Shown: positions 43,715-52,174 of the stretch, piece after piece
How the letters are laid out: each line of letters opens with the position of its first letter
Position numbering within the stretch: position 1 is the stretch's first letter
Source of the DNA: Humibacillus sp. DSM 29435
GTDB taxonomy: Bacteria; Actinomycetota; Actinomycetes; Actinomycetales; Dermatophilaceae
DNA length: 64,000 nt
Reading direction: 5' to 3'
Assembly (NCBI RefSeq): GCF_001758225.1
Contig: NZ_MAST01000001.1
Span: 372,001-436,000, forward strand
The notes under the pieces: model-generated
Told to the model about the DNA's origin: nothing
Databases searched by the model: none
What the model saw: the letters and a program-made list of their open reading frames with translations, nothing else
Program-made: the position numbers and the translations under genes

Positions 43715-45394
43715 ATGAGGCGCACCACCCCCCGCATCGCCGTCATCGTCGCCGGTGCCGTCGGCTCGCTCGTGCTGGGGGCCGCTGCGCCGGCTCTCGC
43801 CCGAACCGCCCAGGCAACGAGCACGGCCAGTTCGGGTTCGAGCGCCCCCAGCTCGACCAGTGCCGAGCGGCTCGCGCCGCGCACGTACTTCACCATGGCG
43901 CCCGACGGGTCGAGCGGGCTCACCCAGGGTGGGGCCGGCATCCCGAACATCGACTCGGTCAAGAAGACGATCTACGCCTACTACGGAGACCCCGGTACCG
44001 GCATCTCGAACAAGACCGTCTCGCCCTACATCAGCGAGCTCGAGAACCGCACGGAGCAGGTGCGGGCCACGCTGAAGTGGCGCTACCGCGAGTCGGTGAG
44101 GGAGGGCAGGAAGCCGGCGATCGTGCTCGACGCCGACGACACGACCCTGTGGACCTACGACATGGAGGTTCACGACATGAAGTTCGTCTTCGACCCGGTG
44201 CTGCAGGACGAGTGGGTTCAGGACCAACGTTTCCCGGCCACCCCCGGCATGGTCACGCTCGTCAACGAGGCCGAGGCCATGGGCTTCACCATCTTCGGGC
44301 TGACCGGCCGCAACAACGGCCAGAAGGAGGCCACCGTCGCCAACCTGGACAAGGTGGGCTACCGCGGCTTCACGGCGGAGAACTACTTCACCAAGTGGCG
44401 TTCCACCGACCCGATCCCCGCCTACATGGCGGGCAAGTGCGTCAACATGACCGCCTGCACCACTGTGGAGTACAAGGCCGGCACCCGCCGCCACATCGTG
44501 AAGGACCTCGGCTACGACATCACCCTCAACCTCGGTGACCAGTGGTCAGACCTGATGGGCGGTTACGCCGACCACAACGTCAAGCTGCCGAACCCGACCT
44601 ACTACCTCCCGTCGCCGAACCTGCCCGGCAAGAGCCAGCCCTGGCTGGCGCCGCGCACCCACTTCGTGATGGCGCCCGACGGGTCGAGCGGTCTGCACAG
44701 CGCCGGCGAGGCGATCCCCAACATCGACTCCGTGAAGAAGACGATCTACGCCTACTACGGCGACCCCGGCACCGGTATCGCGAACAAGGTGTCGTCTCCG
44801 TACATCTCCGAGCTGGCCGCCCTCGAGGCCAAGCAGACCCCCCGCGTCGTGGCGGCGTGCCGGCAGGCGGTGCGCCAGGGTAAGAAGCCGGCCGTGGTCC
44901 TCGACGCCGACGACACGACGTTGTGGACCTACGACATGGAGGTCAACGACATGAAGTTCGTCTTCGACCCCGTGCGCCAGGACTACTGGGTGCAGAACAA
45001 GCTCTTCCCGGCGACTCCCGGGATGCCGTCGCTGGTGGCCGCCGTCGACGCGGCCGGGTGTCAGGTCATCGGTCTGACCGGTCGCAACAACGGGCAGAAG
45101 GACGCGACGATCGCCAACCTGAACGAGCAGGGCTACCCCCAGTTCTCGAGCGGCTTCTACTTCACCAAGTGGCGTTCGACCGACCCGGTACCGGCCTACA
45201 TGGCCGGCAAGTGCGCCGACCCGACGCACTGCACGACGATCGAGTACAAGTCGGCCACGCGGGCCTACATCGAGTCGCGTCAGTTCGGTCGCTACAATAT
45301 CGTCGCGAACCTCGGTGACCAGTTCAGCGACCTCATCGGGGGCCATTCGAACACCTCGGTCAAGCTGCCCAACCCGACCTACTACCTGCCGTGA
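43715..45394 (+). CDS. Exported acid-phosphatase-like protein with two duplicated HAD domains
   Basis: 559 residues from ATG 43715, SD TGAGGAG. Signal peptide (IAVIVAGAVGSLVLGAAAP, cut near ALA) and a Ser/Thr linker precede two nearly identical HAD domains (about 50-305 and 310-559). Each has IPNIDSVKKTIYAYYGDPG, the nucleophile motif VLDADDTTLWTYDMEV (Asp139 and Asp397, 258 residues apart), LTGRNNGQK and NLGDQ-SDL-GG. This is the class B/plant-type acid phosphatase family, secreted to free phosphate from organic esters. Both active sites look complete. Confidence 0.88.
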   Translation: MRRTTPRIAVIVAGAVGSLVLGAAAPALARTAQATSTASSGSSAPSSTSAERLAPRTYFTMAPDGSSGLTQGGAGIPNIDSVKKTIYAYYGDPGTGISNKTVSPYISELENRTEQVRATLKWRYRESVREGRKPAIVLDADDTTLWTYDMEVHDMKFVFDPVLQDEWVQDQRFPATPGMVTLVNEAEAMGFTIFGLTGRNNGQKEATVANLDKVGYRGFTAENYFTKWRSTDPIPAYMAGKCVNMTACTTVEYKAGTRRHIVKDLGYDITLNLGDQWSDLMGGYADHNVKLPNPTYYLPSPNLPGKSQPWLAPRTHFVMAPDGSSGLHSAGEAIPNIDSVKKTIYAYYGDPGTGIANKVSSPYISELAALEAKQTPRVVAACRQAVRQGKKPAVVLDADDTTLWTYDMEVNDMKFVFDPVRQDYWVQNKLFPATPGMPSLVAAVDAAGCQVIGLTGRNNGQKDATIANLNEQGYPQFSSGFYFTKWRSTDPVPAYMAGKCADPTHCTTIEYKSATRAYIESRQFGRYNIVANLGDQFSDLIGGHSNTSVKLPNPTYYLP

Positions 45395-45427
45395 GCCACG
45401 GGTGGCCCGCCGTTCGCGCACCAGCGG

Positions 45428-46060
45428 TCAGCGTCGCCGGGCCACCACGGCGTACAAGGGGTCGCCCCGGTAGGTGCCGCCCTGCTCGGGCGGCGCCGGG
45501 GTGCGCCGAGACACCTCAGGCTCGGTGAAGCCGCCGGCGCGCCGCAGGTAGTCGACGACGAGGCCGCAGCGGCCGGCATCCGTCTCCTGCAGCCAACCCC
45601 GCACGGCCTTGGTGGGGAAGCAGCGGTTGGAGAAGGTGATCACCACCGGTGCGGCCGGCGTCAGCACGCGACCCACCTCGGCGAGCACCTCGACCGGGTG
45701 GGTGAGGTAGTCGACCGACACGCAGCACAGGGCCGCGTCGAAGGCGCCGTCATCGAAAGGCAGCCTGGGGTCGGCGTTGAGGTCATGCACCACCCGGCGC
45801 GATGCCGCTGGGTTCGCGTCGAGCTCGTCGACGTTGAGCCCCAGCACGGTCAGCGACTCGGGCGCGGTGGTCAGGTGCGACACCCACGACGACATCAGGT
45901 CGAGCACCCGACCCGACACCGCCAGCTCGTCGTAGAGCTGCCCCACTGCAGCGATGGCCGCATCGTCGATGTGGGTGACCAGGCGCGGGAAGGCGTAGAA
46001 GTCGGGGTCGGGGCCCGGATCGGCGCGATCCAGGAAGCCCTCGGGCAGCGCATCACTCAT
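45428..46060 (-). CDS. SAM-dependent methyltransferase (type 11-like)
   Basis: 210 residues from ATG 46060; an in-frame start at 46090 is possible. The fold is recognisable although the first motif is unusual: GRVLDLMSSWVSHL in place of the glycine-rich SAM loop, then VLGLNVDELDANP, DPRLPFDDGAFDAALCCVSVDYL and EVGRVLTPAAPVVITFSNR. Close relatives are annotated as class I methyltransferases. The substrate is unknown. It is divergent from the YciI/sigma pair. Confidence 0.78.
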   Translation of the reverse strand: MSDALPEGFLDRADPGPDPDFYAFPRLVTHIDDAAIAAVGQLYDELAVSGRVLDLMSSWVSHLTTAPESLTVLGLNVDELDANPAASRRVVHDLNADPRLPFDDGAFDAALCCVSVDYLTHPVEVLAEVGRVLTPAAPVVITFSNRCFPTKAVRGWLQETDAGRCGLVVDYLRRAGGFTEPEVSRRTPAPPEQGGTYRGDPLYAVVARRR

Positions 46061-46185
46061 CGGGCCAGCCTTGCACTGCTCATCTTCCAAGTTCGCGGCT
46101 ACCCTTCTGTCGATCGGGGCGGAGGCCGTTCGTGTAGTGGGTGAGGGCAGCCACGCCGGCGCCCCCTGACCGAGAGGGAAGCACC

Positions 46186-46560
46186 ATGAAGACCTACCTG
46201 ATCAGCCTGATGTCGGCCGACGGCCCACCCCCTGACGATCTCGACGTCTCGCAGGTGATGGGCGACCTCGAGCTGGTCAACGCCGACATCCGCGCGGCGG
46301 GGGGATGGGTGTTCGCCGGTGGCCTGGCCGACACGGCATCCGCCACGACCCTGCGGCCCGGCCGGGGCCGTGAGGCGGTGCTCACCGACGGCCCCTTCGT
46401 GGAGGTGAAGGAGCACCTGGGCGGGATCTCGGTCGTCAAGTCGAACGACTACGACCAGGTGATCGGCTGGGCCCGGCGTATCCACGCGGCTACCGGCCTG
46501 CCGATCGAGGTGCGCCCGTTCATGGGCGACGGCGACCCCGGTATGCCGGCCACCGAATGA
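46186..46560 (+). CDS. YciI-like DGPF-domain protein, partner of ECF42 sigma factor (module 1)
   Basis: 124 residues from ATG 46186, SD GAGAGGGAA. YciI/DGPF ferredoxin-like fold with the family motif DGPF at 68-71 (LTDGPFVEVKEHLGG). It lies 7 bp before an ECF sigma gene of the type always found beside DGPF proteins (ECF42). DGPF proteins are not membrane anti-sigma factors and their exact role is unresolved. The same gene order recurs at 62.9-61.2 kb. Confidence 0.9.
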   Translation: MKTYLISLMSADGPPPDDLDVSQVMGDLELVNADIRAAGGWVFAGGLADTASATTLRPGRGREAVLTDGPFVEVKEHLGGISVVKSNDYDQVIGWARRIHAATGLPIEVRPFMGDGDPGMPATE

Positions 46561-46567
46561 GACGCCC

Positions 46568-47818
46568 GTGAGCCGAGCGCCCGAACCCGACGTCACGAGT
46601 ACTGCCATCGCCGCCGTGTTCCGGGAGGAGCACGGCCGGGCGGTGTCGGTGCTGATCCGGGCGCTCGGCGACATCGAGCTCGCCGAGGATGCCGTTCAGG
46701 AGGCCTTCGCTGTAGCCGTCGAGCGCTGGCCGACAGACGGGCTGCCGCCCAGCCCGGCAGGGTGGCTCATCACGACGGCCCGAAACCGCGCCATCGACCG
46801 GCTGCGGCGTGAGGGGAGTCGAACCCAGCGGCATACCGATGCCCTGCTGCTCTACGCCCAGCACGACGAGGCGCCCCCACGAGAGGAGGGCCCGGTGCGC
46901 GACGACCGGCTGCGGCTCATCTTCACCTGCTGCCACCCCGCTCTCGGCCGCCCGGCCCAGGTGGCACTCACCCTGCGGCTGCTCGGCGGGCTCACCACGG
47001 CTGAGATCGCTCGCGCCTTCCTGGTGCCGGAGGCGACGATGGCGCAGCGTGTGGTGCGCGCCAAGAACAAGATCCGCGACACCGGCATCCCCTACCGCGT
47101 GCCGCACGACTCTGACCTGCCCGAGCGACTGGCGGCGGTGCTCGCGGTGATCTACCTCGTGTTCACCGAGGGCCACCGGGCAACCTCCGGTGACACTTTG
47201 GTGCGTACCGACCTGTGCGCCGAGGCGATTCGGCTGGCCCGGGTGCTGGCCGAGCTGATGCCCGACGAGCCCGAGGTCACCGGGCTGCTCGCGCTGCTGC
47301 TGCTCACCGACGCGCGACGCGCGACGCGCACCGATACGTCGGGTCAGCTCGTGCTGCTGGCCGACCAACCGCGCGAACGGTGGGACCTACGGCTGATCGC
47401 AGAGGGGCATGCTCTGGTGCGAGAGTCCCTGCGCCGCAACGCTCCTGGCCCGTACCAGATACAGGCTGCCATCAACGCGGTGCACGCCGACGCCCTCACC
47501 TTCGCCGAGACCGACTGGCGGCAGGTCGTCGCGCTCTACGACCAGCTGCTCGCGATCGCTCCCACCGACGTGGTGCGCCTCAACCGCGCCGTTGCCGTCG
47601 CCGAGGTCGAGGGCCCGGCCGTCGGGCTGAGCCTTGTCGACGCGCTCCAGCTGCGAGACGCGGCGGCGTGGCACGTCGCCAGGGCCGACCTCCTCCGCCG
47701 ACTCGGCGCCACGTCTGAGTCCGTCGCGGCCTACGACGCTGCGATCGGGCTGACCGCCAGCGGGCCCGAACGCCACTTCCTGCTGGCCAGACGGAACGCC
47801 TTGCCGCGGGTCGACTGA
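46568..47818 (+). CDS. ECF42-type RNA polymerase sigma factor (module 1)
   Basis: 416 residues from GTG 46568. Region 2 (AVFREEHGRAVSVLIRALGD ... AVQEAFAVAVERWP, ARNRAIDRLRREG) and region 4 (ALTLRLLGGLTTAEIARAFL) are followed by a long helical TPR-like C-terminal extension (about 195-416; YQIQAAINAVHADALTF, VVRLNRAVAVAEVEGP). This extension is diagnostic of ECF42 and is thought to be needed for activity. No membrane anti-sigma gene adjoins; the DGPF gene sits directly upstream. Confidence 0.92.
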   Translation: MSRAPEPDVTSTAIAAVFREEHGRAVSVLIRALGDIELAEDAVQEAFAVAVERWPTDGLPPSPAGWLITTARNRAIDRLRREGSRTQRHTDALLLYAQHDEAPPREEGPVRDDRLRLIFTCCHPALGRPAQVALTLRLLGGLTTAEIARAFLVPEATMAQRVVRAKNKIRDTGIPYRVPHDSDLPERLAAVLAVIYLVFTEGHRATSGDTLVRTDLCAEAIRLARVLAELMPDEPEVTGLLALLLLTDARRATRTDTSGQLVLLADQPRERWDLRLIAEGHALVRESLRRNAPGPYQIQAAINAVHADALTFAETDWRQVVALYDQLLAIAPTDVVRLNRAVAVAEVEGPAVGLSLVDALQLRDAAAWHVARADLLRRLGATSESVAAYDAAIGLTASGPERHFLLARRNALPRVD

Positions 47819-47852
47819 CGCATCACCCGTACCCGCGAGTAGATTCTCCGCC

Positions 47853-48797
47853 ATGACCGCATTGACGGATGCCGCCCCCACCGACCTCGCGGCCCCCTGG
47901 GGTGGCACCAGCCGCTTCGCCGACCTGCGCGGGCCGGTTCACTGGGTTGACTTCGGCGGGCCCGACGAACCTACCGGCGGGCCACCGGTGGTGCTGGTGC
48001 ACGGGCTGGGCGGGTCTCACCTGAACTGGGTGGGCATCGGTTCGACGCTCGCCCGCAACCACCGGGTGGTGGCTATCGACCTCGCCGGGTTCGGGCTGAC
48101 GCCGGCGCACGGCCGGTCGACGAGCGTGCGGGCGAACGCTGACCTGCTGGGCCGGTTCGTGCGCGAGGTCATCGGCGAGCCGGTTGTGCTCGTGGGTAAC
48201 TCGATGGGTGGGATGATCTCGCTGCTGCTCGCCGGGCACCACCCCGAGCTGGTGAACGCCCTGGTGCTCGTCGACCCGGCTCTGCCGACACCCAACCAGC
48301 GACCGGACCGTCAGGTGCTCGTCGAGTTCATGATCTACGCCACCCCGGTCGTCGGCGAGGTCTACCTGACTCGCGCCACGAAGCGCTACACCGACCGGCA
48401 GCGGGTGATGAGCACGGTCGCGATCTGTTTCGCCGAGCCGTCGCGCGCCGACGCGGAGGTCATCGACGCCGACATCGCCCTGACGGCTTACCGCGGAACG
48501 CAACCCGGCCCGGAGAAGGCGTTCCTCGGGGCTGCCCGCTCCCTCGTCAAGGTGCTGCGGTCGGGTAGCCGGTACCCAGCCCACATCCGGGGTGTCGACA
48601 AGCCGGTGCTGCTCATCCACGGCGAGCTCGACAAGCTCGTGCCGGTCGCGGCAGCACGGCTCACCGCGGCTGACAACCCGTCGTGGCAGACCGAGTTCCT
48701 CCCGGGGGTGGGCCACACGCCGCAGCTCGAGCGCCCCGACCTCGTGCTGGCCCGGCTCGTGCCGTGGCTGTCGCAGCTGCCGGCCAGCTCGTCCTGA
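47853..48797 (+). CDS. Alpha/beta hydrolase
   Basis: 314 residues from ATG 47853. VVLVHGLGGSHLNW (oxyanion), nucleophile Ser118 in GNSMGG, acid in IHGELDKLVPV and catalytic His in GVGHTPQLERPD. It lacks a signal peptide. The fold class is secure, but the reaction (esterase, haloalkane-type or lyase) cannot be read from sequence. It stands 34 bp after the sigma factor gene on the same strand, so co-transcription with module 1 is possible. Confidence 0.87.
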   Translation: MTALTDAAPTDLAAPWGGTSRFADLRGPVHWVDFGGPDEPTGGPPVVLVHGLGGSHLNWVGIGSTLARNHRVVAIDLAGFGLTPAHGRSTSVRANADLLGRFVREVIGEPVVLVGNSMGGMISLLLAGHHPELVNALVLVDPALPTPNQRPDRQVLVEFMIYATPVVGEVYLTRATKRYTDRQRVMSTVAICFAEPSRADAEVIDADIALTAYRGTQPGPEKAFLGAARSLVKVLRSGSRYPAHIRGVDKPVLLIHGELDKLVPVAAARLTAADNPSWQTEFLPGVGHTPQLERPDLVLARLVPWLSQLPASSS

Positions 48798-48834
48798 TCG
48801 AGCGTCAGAGCCGACGGTCAGATCTGAGCACTGT

Positions 48835-49047
48835 TCACTCGACCCCGATGGTGACCTCTGTCGACTTGACGAGTGCCACCACGGGGCTGCCTTCTGCGAG
48901 AGCCAGGTCGACTGCGGCGTCGCGCGTGATCGAGGAGGTGATGACCTGCTCGCTGCCGTCGAGCTTGATCTTGACTACGGCCATGGCCTCACCGAGCACG
49001 ACCGATACGACGGTGCCGGGCAGCTGGTTGCGGGTGGAGAGCTTCAT
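48835..49047 (-). CDS. Molbindin: single Mop/TOBE domain protein
   Basis: 70 residues from ATG 49047 with SD AAAGGCA. The whole protein is one Mop domain: LSTRNQLPGTVVSVVLGEAM, VKIKLDGSEQVITSSITRDAA and GSPVVALVKSTEVTIGV. Such small proteins assemble into hexamers that store molybdate or tungstate. It stands alone; the modA/Mop-regulator operon is at the other end of the window. Confidence 0.88.
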   Translation of the reverse strand: MKLSTRNQLPGTVVSVVLGEAMAVVKIKLDGSEQVITSSITRDAAVDLALAEGSPVVALVKSTEVTIGVE

Positions 49048-49273
49048 GAGGTGCCTTTCGCGTTGAGTAGAGACCGACGCTAGAGCGGTGGGCGACTCGA
49101 CCGCAAAACACTCCGCTGCTGCGCGCCTTTCCTGCCGATCTGGCCTGAGCTGCGAGGGATCGGGGCGGTGGTGGACGTCAGTCGGGCCACGACGTCACTT
49201 GTCGGCTCAGTCGTCGCCTGGAGTCGGACCCGGCCCGGGAACGTAGGCTGGCCCTGAAGAAGGGATTGCGGAT

Positions 49274-49891
49274 ATGGACGCGCATGACTGGGACGAGCGG
49301 TATGCCGCTCACGACCTGGTGTGGTCGGCCGAGCCCAACCAGTTCGTCGCCGAGCTGGTGGGGGCGCTTTCGCCGGGCAGTGCCATCGACGTGGCAGCGG
49401 GGGAGGGCCGCAACGCCATCTGGATGGTCGAGCAGGGCTGGACGGTGACCGCTGCCGACTACTCAGCCGTCGCGGTCGACCGGGCCCGGGCACTGGGTGA
49501 CCAACGGCTCGGTGACCGGGCCTCGAGCTTGACGACCGTAGTGGCCGACGCCACCCTGGCGCTGCCGGGTGGGCCGGGCGCTTACGACCTGGCGCTGTTC
49601 TCGTACCTGCAGCTGCCGGCATCCATGATGCGCGAGGCGCTCGCGGCCGCGATCGAGGCGGTGCGCATTGGTGGCCACGTCATTGTCGTCGGTCACGCCG
49701 GGCGCAACCTCGAGCAGGGCCATGGCGGGCCGAGCGACCGGGCTGTTCTGTACGACCCCGACGAGGTGTTGACCGCGGTCGCCGACCGGCCTGTCGAGGT
49801 CGAGAGCTCGCAGATCAGGGTGCGCCGCGTCGAGACCGAGCAGGGGCCGCGCGAGGCGCTCGACACCGTGGTGGTGCTGCGCCGCGTCTGA
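49274..49891 (+). CDS. SAM-dependent methyltransferase (TehB/thiopurine-like class I)
   Basis: 205 residues from ATG 49274, SD AAGAAGGGA. WDERYAAHDLVWSAEPNQF opening is typical of this group. The SAM motif is AIDVAAGEGRNAIWM, followed by VTAADYSAVAVDRA and the motif-4 region YDLALFSYLQLP. Relatives act on small molecules such as tellurite or toxic thiols. The substrate is unknown. Confidence 0.87.
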   Translation: MDAHDWDERYAAHDLVWSAEPNQFVAELVGALSPGSAIDVAAGEGRNAIWMVEQGWTVTAADYSAVAVDRARALGDQRLGDRASSLTTVVADATLALPGGPGAYDLALFSYLQLPASMMREALAAAIEAVRIGGHVIVVGHAGRNLEQGHGGPSDRAVLYDPDEVLTAVADRPVEVESSQIRVRRVETEQGPREALDTVVVLRRV

Positions 49892-49921
49892 CGGTGCCAC
49901 CGAGCCCCAGTGCGGCCCGGC

Positions 49922-50737
49922 TCAGTCGCCCGGCTGGGCCGGCAGATTAGTGTGGATGAACGCGATGACGTCAGCGAGAACCTCTTGCTGGTTGGTCTCG
50001 TTGAAGATCTCGTGCCGGGCCTCCGGGTAGCTCTTCGCCGACGAGTGCTGCCCCGCGAGGGCCGCCCATCCCACCGCCGACTCGCGCATCGGAACGAGCT
50101 GGTCGTGCTCTCCGTGCAGCCACAGGATCGGGGTGTCGACCTGTCCGGATGCCGTGATCGCGTCGATCGCCTGCTGGATGGCCAGGATGGTCGGACGCTT
50201 GAACGGGCCGTGCCACACGAGGGGATCGGCCACGTACGCCTCGCCGACGGCCGGGTCGCGGCTCAGTGTCGACGGGTCGATCGGCACGTCAGGGATCTCT
50301 TCCGGGGCCAGCAGCGCATCGAGTGCTGACCAGGAGCCGATGACGGGGCCGGAGAGCACCGTGCACGCCAGGTCGGCGCCCCATTGCTGGGCGTAGCGGG
50401 CCCCGATCATGCCCCCCATGGAGTGCCCGACCAGCACCATCGGCAGGCCCGGGTGCTCTGATCGGGCGCGCATCTCCAGCAGGTGGACGTCGTCGACGAC
50501 CTTCTCGAAGTCGGTGATCAGCACAGGCTCGCCATCACTCTGCCCGTGCCCGACGTGGTCGACCGCGTAGACGACGGCCCCGTCGTCGACGAGGCGTTGC
50601 GCGACGTGCTCGTAGCGGCCGGAGTGTTCGCCATAACCATGCACCAGCAGCACGACGTAGGTGGTGTGGCCCCCGGCCCACCTCCGGCCGAAGATCGATC
50701 CTGCGTGGCCTTGGTAGCGGAAGTCGGTCTCGTCCAT
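49922..50737 (-). CDS. Alpha/beta hydrolase, monoacylglycerol lipase type (paralogue)
   Basis: 271 residues from ATG 50737, SD GGTGAGGGTGG. It shares the architecture of the hydrolase at 4564-5487: LVHGYGEHSGRYEHVAQRL, Ser106 in GHSMGG, LHGEHDQLVP and ARHEIFNETNQQEVL. It is shorter by about 35 residues. The two probably arose by duplication and act on monoglycerides or lysophospholipids in the cytoplasm. It ends 30 bp from the convergent methyltransferase gene. Confidence 0.87.
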   Translation of the reverse strand: MDETDFRYQGHAGSIFGRRWAGGHTTYVVLLVHGYGEHSGRYEHVAQRLVDDGAVVYAVDHVGHGQSDGEPVLITDFEKVVDDVHLLEMRARSEHPGLPMVLVGHSMGGMIGARYAQQWGADLACTVLSGPVIGSWSALDALLAPEEIPDVPIDPSTLSRDPAVGEAYVADPLVWHGPFKRPTILAIQQAIDAITASGQVDTPILWLHGEHDQLVPMRESAVGWAALAGQHSSAKSYPEARHEIFNETNQQEVLADVIAFIHTNLPAQPGD

Positions 50738-50823
50738 GCCGCCACCCTCACCTGAATCCAACTCTCTGGCAAGGGCTTGGAAACCCGACTGTTATGGGAG
50801 TGAGCGGGATCGCCGGGGCCGGC

Positions 50824-51039
50824 TCAGCAGCGTCCGTACTTCTTGTGCACCGCCTGCTTGCTCACGCCGAGCTGGGCAGCGATGTCGGCCCAGGCCAACC
50901 CGCTCACCCGCGCGCGGCGCACGACGGCCGCCTCGGTGCGGTCGGCGGCACGACGCAGCTCACGAGCCGCAGCAAGGGCGGCTCGCGGGTCGTCGTCGCC
51001 CGTGGCCTGCGCAAGTCTCATCACGTCGCCCACCTCCAT
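50824..51039 (-). CDS. Small HTH DNA-binding protein
   Basis: 71 residues with start ATG 51039 (MEVGDVMRLAQ), 9 bp after a TGGAGG SD. A charged helix (AALAAARELRRAADRTEAAVV) is followed by an HTH (GLAWADIAAQLGVSKQAVHKKYG) at the extreme C-terminus. A longer frame to ATG 51117 exists but would overlap the promoter and operator described at 51079-51134, so the shorter start is preferred. It is likely an autoregulator; other targets are unknown. Confidence 0.72.
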   Translation of the reverse strand: MEVGDVMRLAQATGDDDPRAALAAARELRRAADRTEAAVVRRARVSGLAWADIAAQLGVSKQAVHKKYGRC

Positions 51040-51078
51040 GTCAGCCAGCCTCCACACGCCGTCGACGGTCGTCGTCTC

Positions 51079-51094
51079 GTCAACCTTGATTGAC
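51079..51094. promoter_or_regulatory. Operator-like palindrome GTCAAC-N4-ATTGAC (site 2)
   Basis: One mismatch from a perfect GTCAAC-N4-GTTGAC dyad. It starts directly downstream of the predicted -10 box of the HTH gene and is exactly 40 bp from site 1 on the same DNA face. Confidence 0.55.
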
Positions 51095-51123
51095 ACCCTA
51101 GCCAGCACCCTGGGCATAGTCAA
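51095..51123 (-). promoter_or_regulatory. Sigma-A type promoter of the small HTH gene
   Basis: On the minus strand TTGACT (51118-51123), a 17-bp spacer and TAGGGT (51095-51100) form a near-consensus promoter reading toward the HTH gene. The -35 box lies within palindrome 1 and the start region in palindrome 2. Confidence 0.65.
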
Positions 51124-51134
51124 CGAAGGTTGAC
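51119..51134. promoter_or_regulatory. Operator palindrome GTCAAC-N4-GTTGAC (site 1)
   Basis: Perfect 6-bp inverted repeat with a 4-bp spacer that overlaps the -35 box of the HTH gene promoter. Its pair lies 40 bp away, about four helical turns. Confidence 0.65.
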
Positions 51135-51267
51135 GATCGCAACTCTCGCTCTCGGTGAGTCAGGGCCAGACTCTCCGCTCCAGGTTCTGTGCTCGCCATG
51201 TTGCTCATCGGTCTGATCCTCTTCGGCTCGATCGTCGGAGCGCTGCGGCAGCCGCGATACTGACGAG

Positions 51268-51666
51268 ATGACCCTCGAGCTGTCGCACACGACCGTGAAC
51301 GCGCGCAACGCCTACGCCCAGTCGGTGTGGTGGGCCGACCTGCTCGGCTACCACGAGGATCCCGACGACCCCAACCTGCCCGGTCACGAAGAGTGCATGG
51401 TCTTCTCGGCCGATGGCTCCCACCGCATCCTGTTCATCGAGGTTGCGGACGCGAAGGCGGGTCGCAACCGCATCCATCTGGACCTGCGGCCGGTCGAACG
51501 CACCCGCGACGAGGAGCACGACCACGTGCTCTTGCTGGGTGCGACCGACGTCGACGACCGCCGCACCGCAGACGGACGCGGCTGGTTCGTGATGGCCGAC
51601 CCGGAGGGTAACGAGTTCTGCATCCTGCGCAGCGAAGCCGAGCGCCGGTCTGCGGGTGACGCCTGA
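51268..51666 (+). CDS. VOC (glyoxalase/bleomycin resistance-like) family protein
   Basis: 132 residues from ATG 51268. Opening LELSHTTVNARNAYAQSVWWADLLGY, metal-type His in NRIHLDLRPVER and ending GRGWFVMADPEGNEFCIL define a VOC fold of the Glyoxalase_6 type. It is related in kind, not closely, to the VOC protein at 23982. The substrate is unknown. Confidence 0.86.
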   Translation: MTLELSHTTVNARNAYAQSVWWADLLGYHEDPDDPNLPGHEECMVFSADGSHRILFIEVADAKAGRNRIHLDLRPVERTRDEEHDHVLLLGATDVDDRRTADGRGWFVMADPEGNEFCILRSEAERRSAGDA

Positions 51667-51738
51667 CCCGGAGGCGCCCAGGCCGTGGCGTCCGGGGCGT
51701 GGCGCCCGGAAGGACGGACGGTCTGCGACGATGCTCGC

Positions 51739-52074
51739 GTGACCGTCGCCCGTTCGATCGTGCTCTTCGTTCTCGCCGCCGTCGCCGAGATCGGTGGGGC
51801 CTGGCTGGTCTGGCAGGGGGTACGAGAGCACCGCGGCTGGGCCTTCATCGGTGCCGGCGTCATCGCGCTCGGCCTGTACGGCTTCGTCGCAACCCTGCAG
51901 CCCGACGCGAACTTCGGCCGCATCCTGGCCGCTTACGGCGGCGTGTTCGTGGCCGGCTCTCTGCTCTGGGGGATGGTGGTCGACGGGTTCCGCCCCGACC
52001 GCTGGGACGTGGTGGGGGCGACCGTCTGCCTCGCCGGTGTTGCCGTGATCATGTTCGGGCCTCGGACCGTCTGA
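51739..52074 (+). CDS. YnfA/UPF0060 family membrane protein
   Basis: 111 residues from GTG 51739, the length typical of the family. Four membrane segments: [56 protein letters not shown] and [19 protein letters not shown]. The AEIGG and AYGGVFV motifs are diagnostic. It is a small-multidrug-resistance-like inner membrane protein. Function is not firmly established. Confidence 0.88.
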   Translation: MTVARSIVLFVLAAVAEIGGAWLVWQGVREHRGWAFIGAGVIALGLYGFVATLQPDANFGRILAAYGGVFVAGSLLWGMVVDGFRPDRWDVVGATVCLAGVAVIMFGPRTV

Positions 52075-52174
52075 GGCGGTGGGGCTGCCCCTTGCCGCTC
52101 GCAGTGCGCACGCCGCAGCACGCACTCTGGACGCGTGGCCCCAACGGGTGGACCATGGCTACACGGAGGCCGCC

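Noticed and set aside
50824-51123. Longer (97-99 residue) version of the small HTH protein
   Set aside because: Its first codons would lie in the predicted promoter and operators; the downstream ATG 51039 has a good SD.
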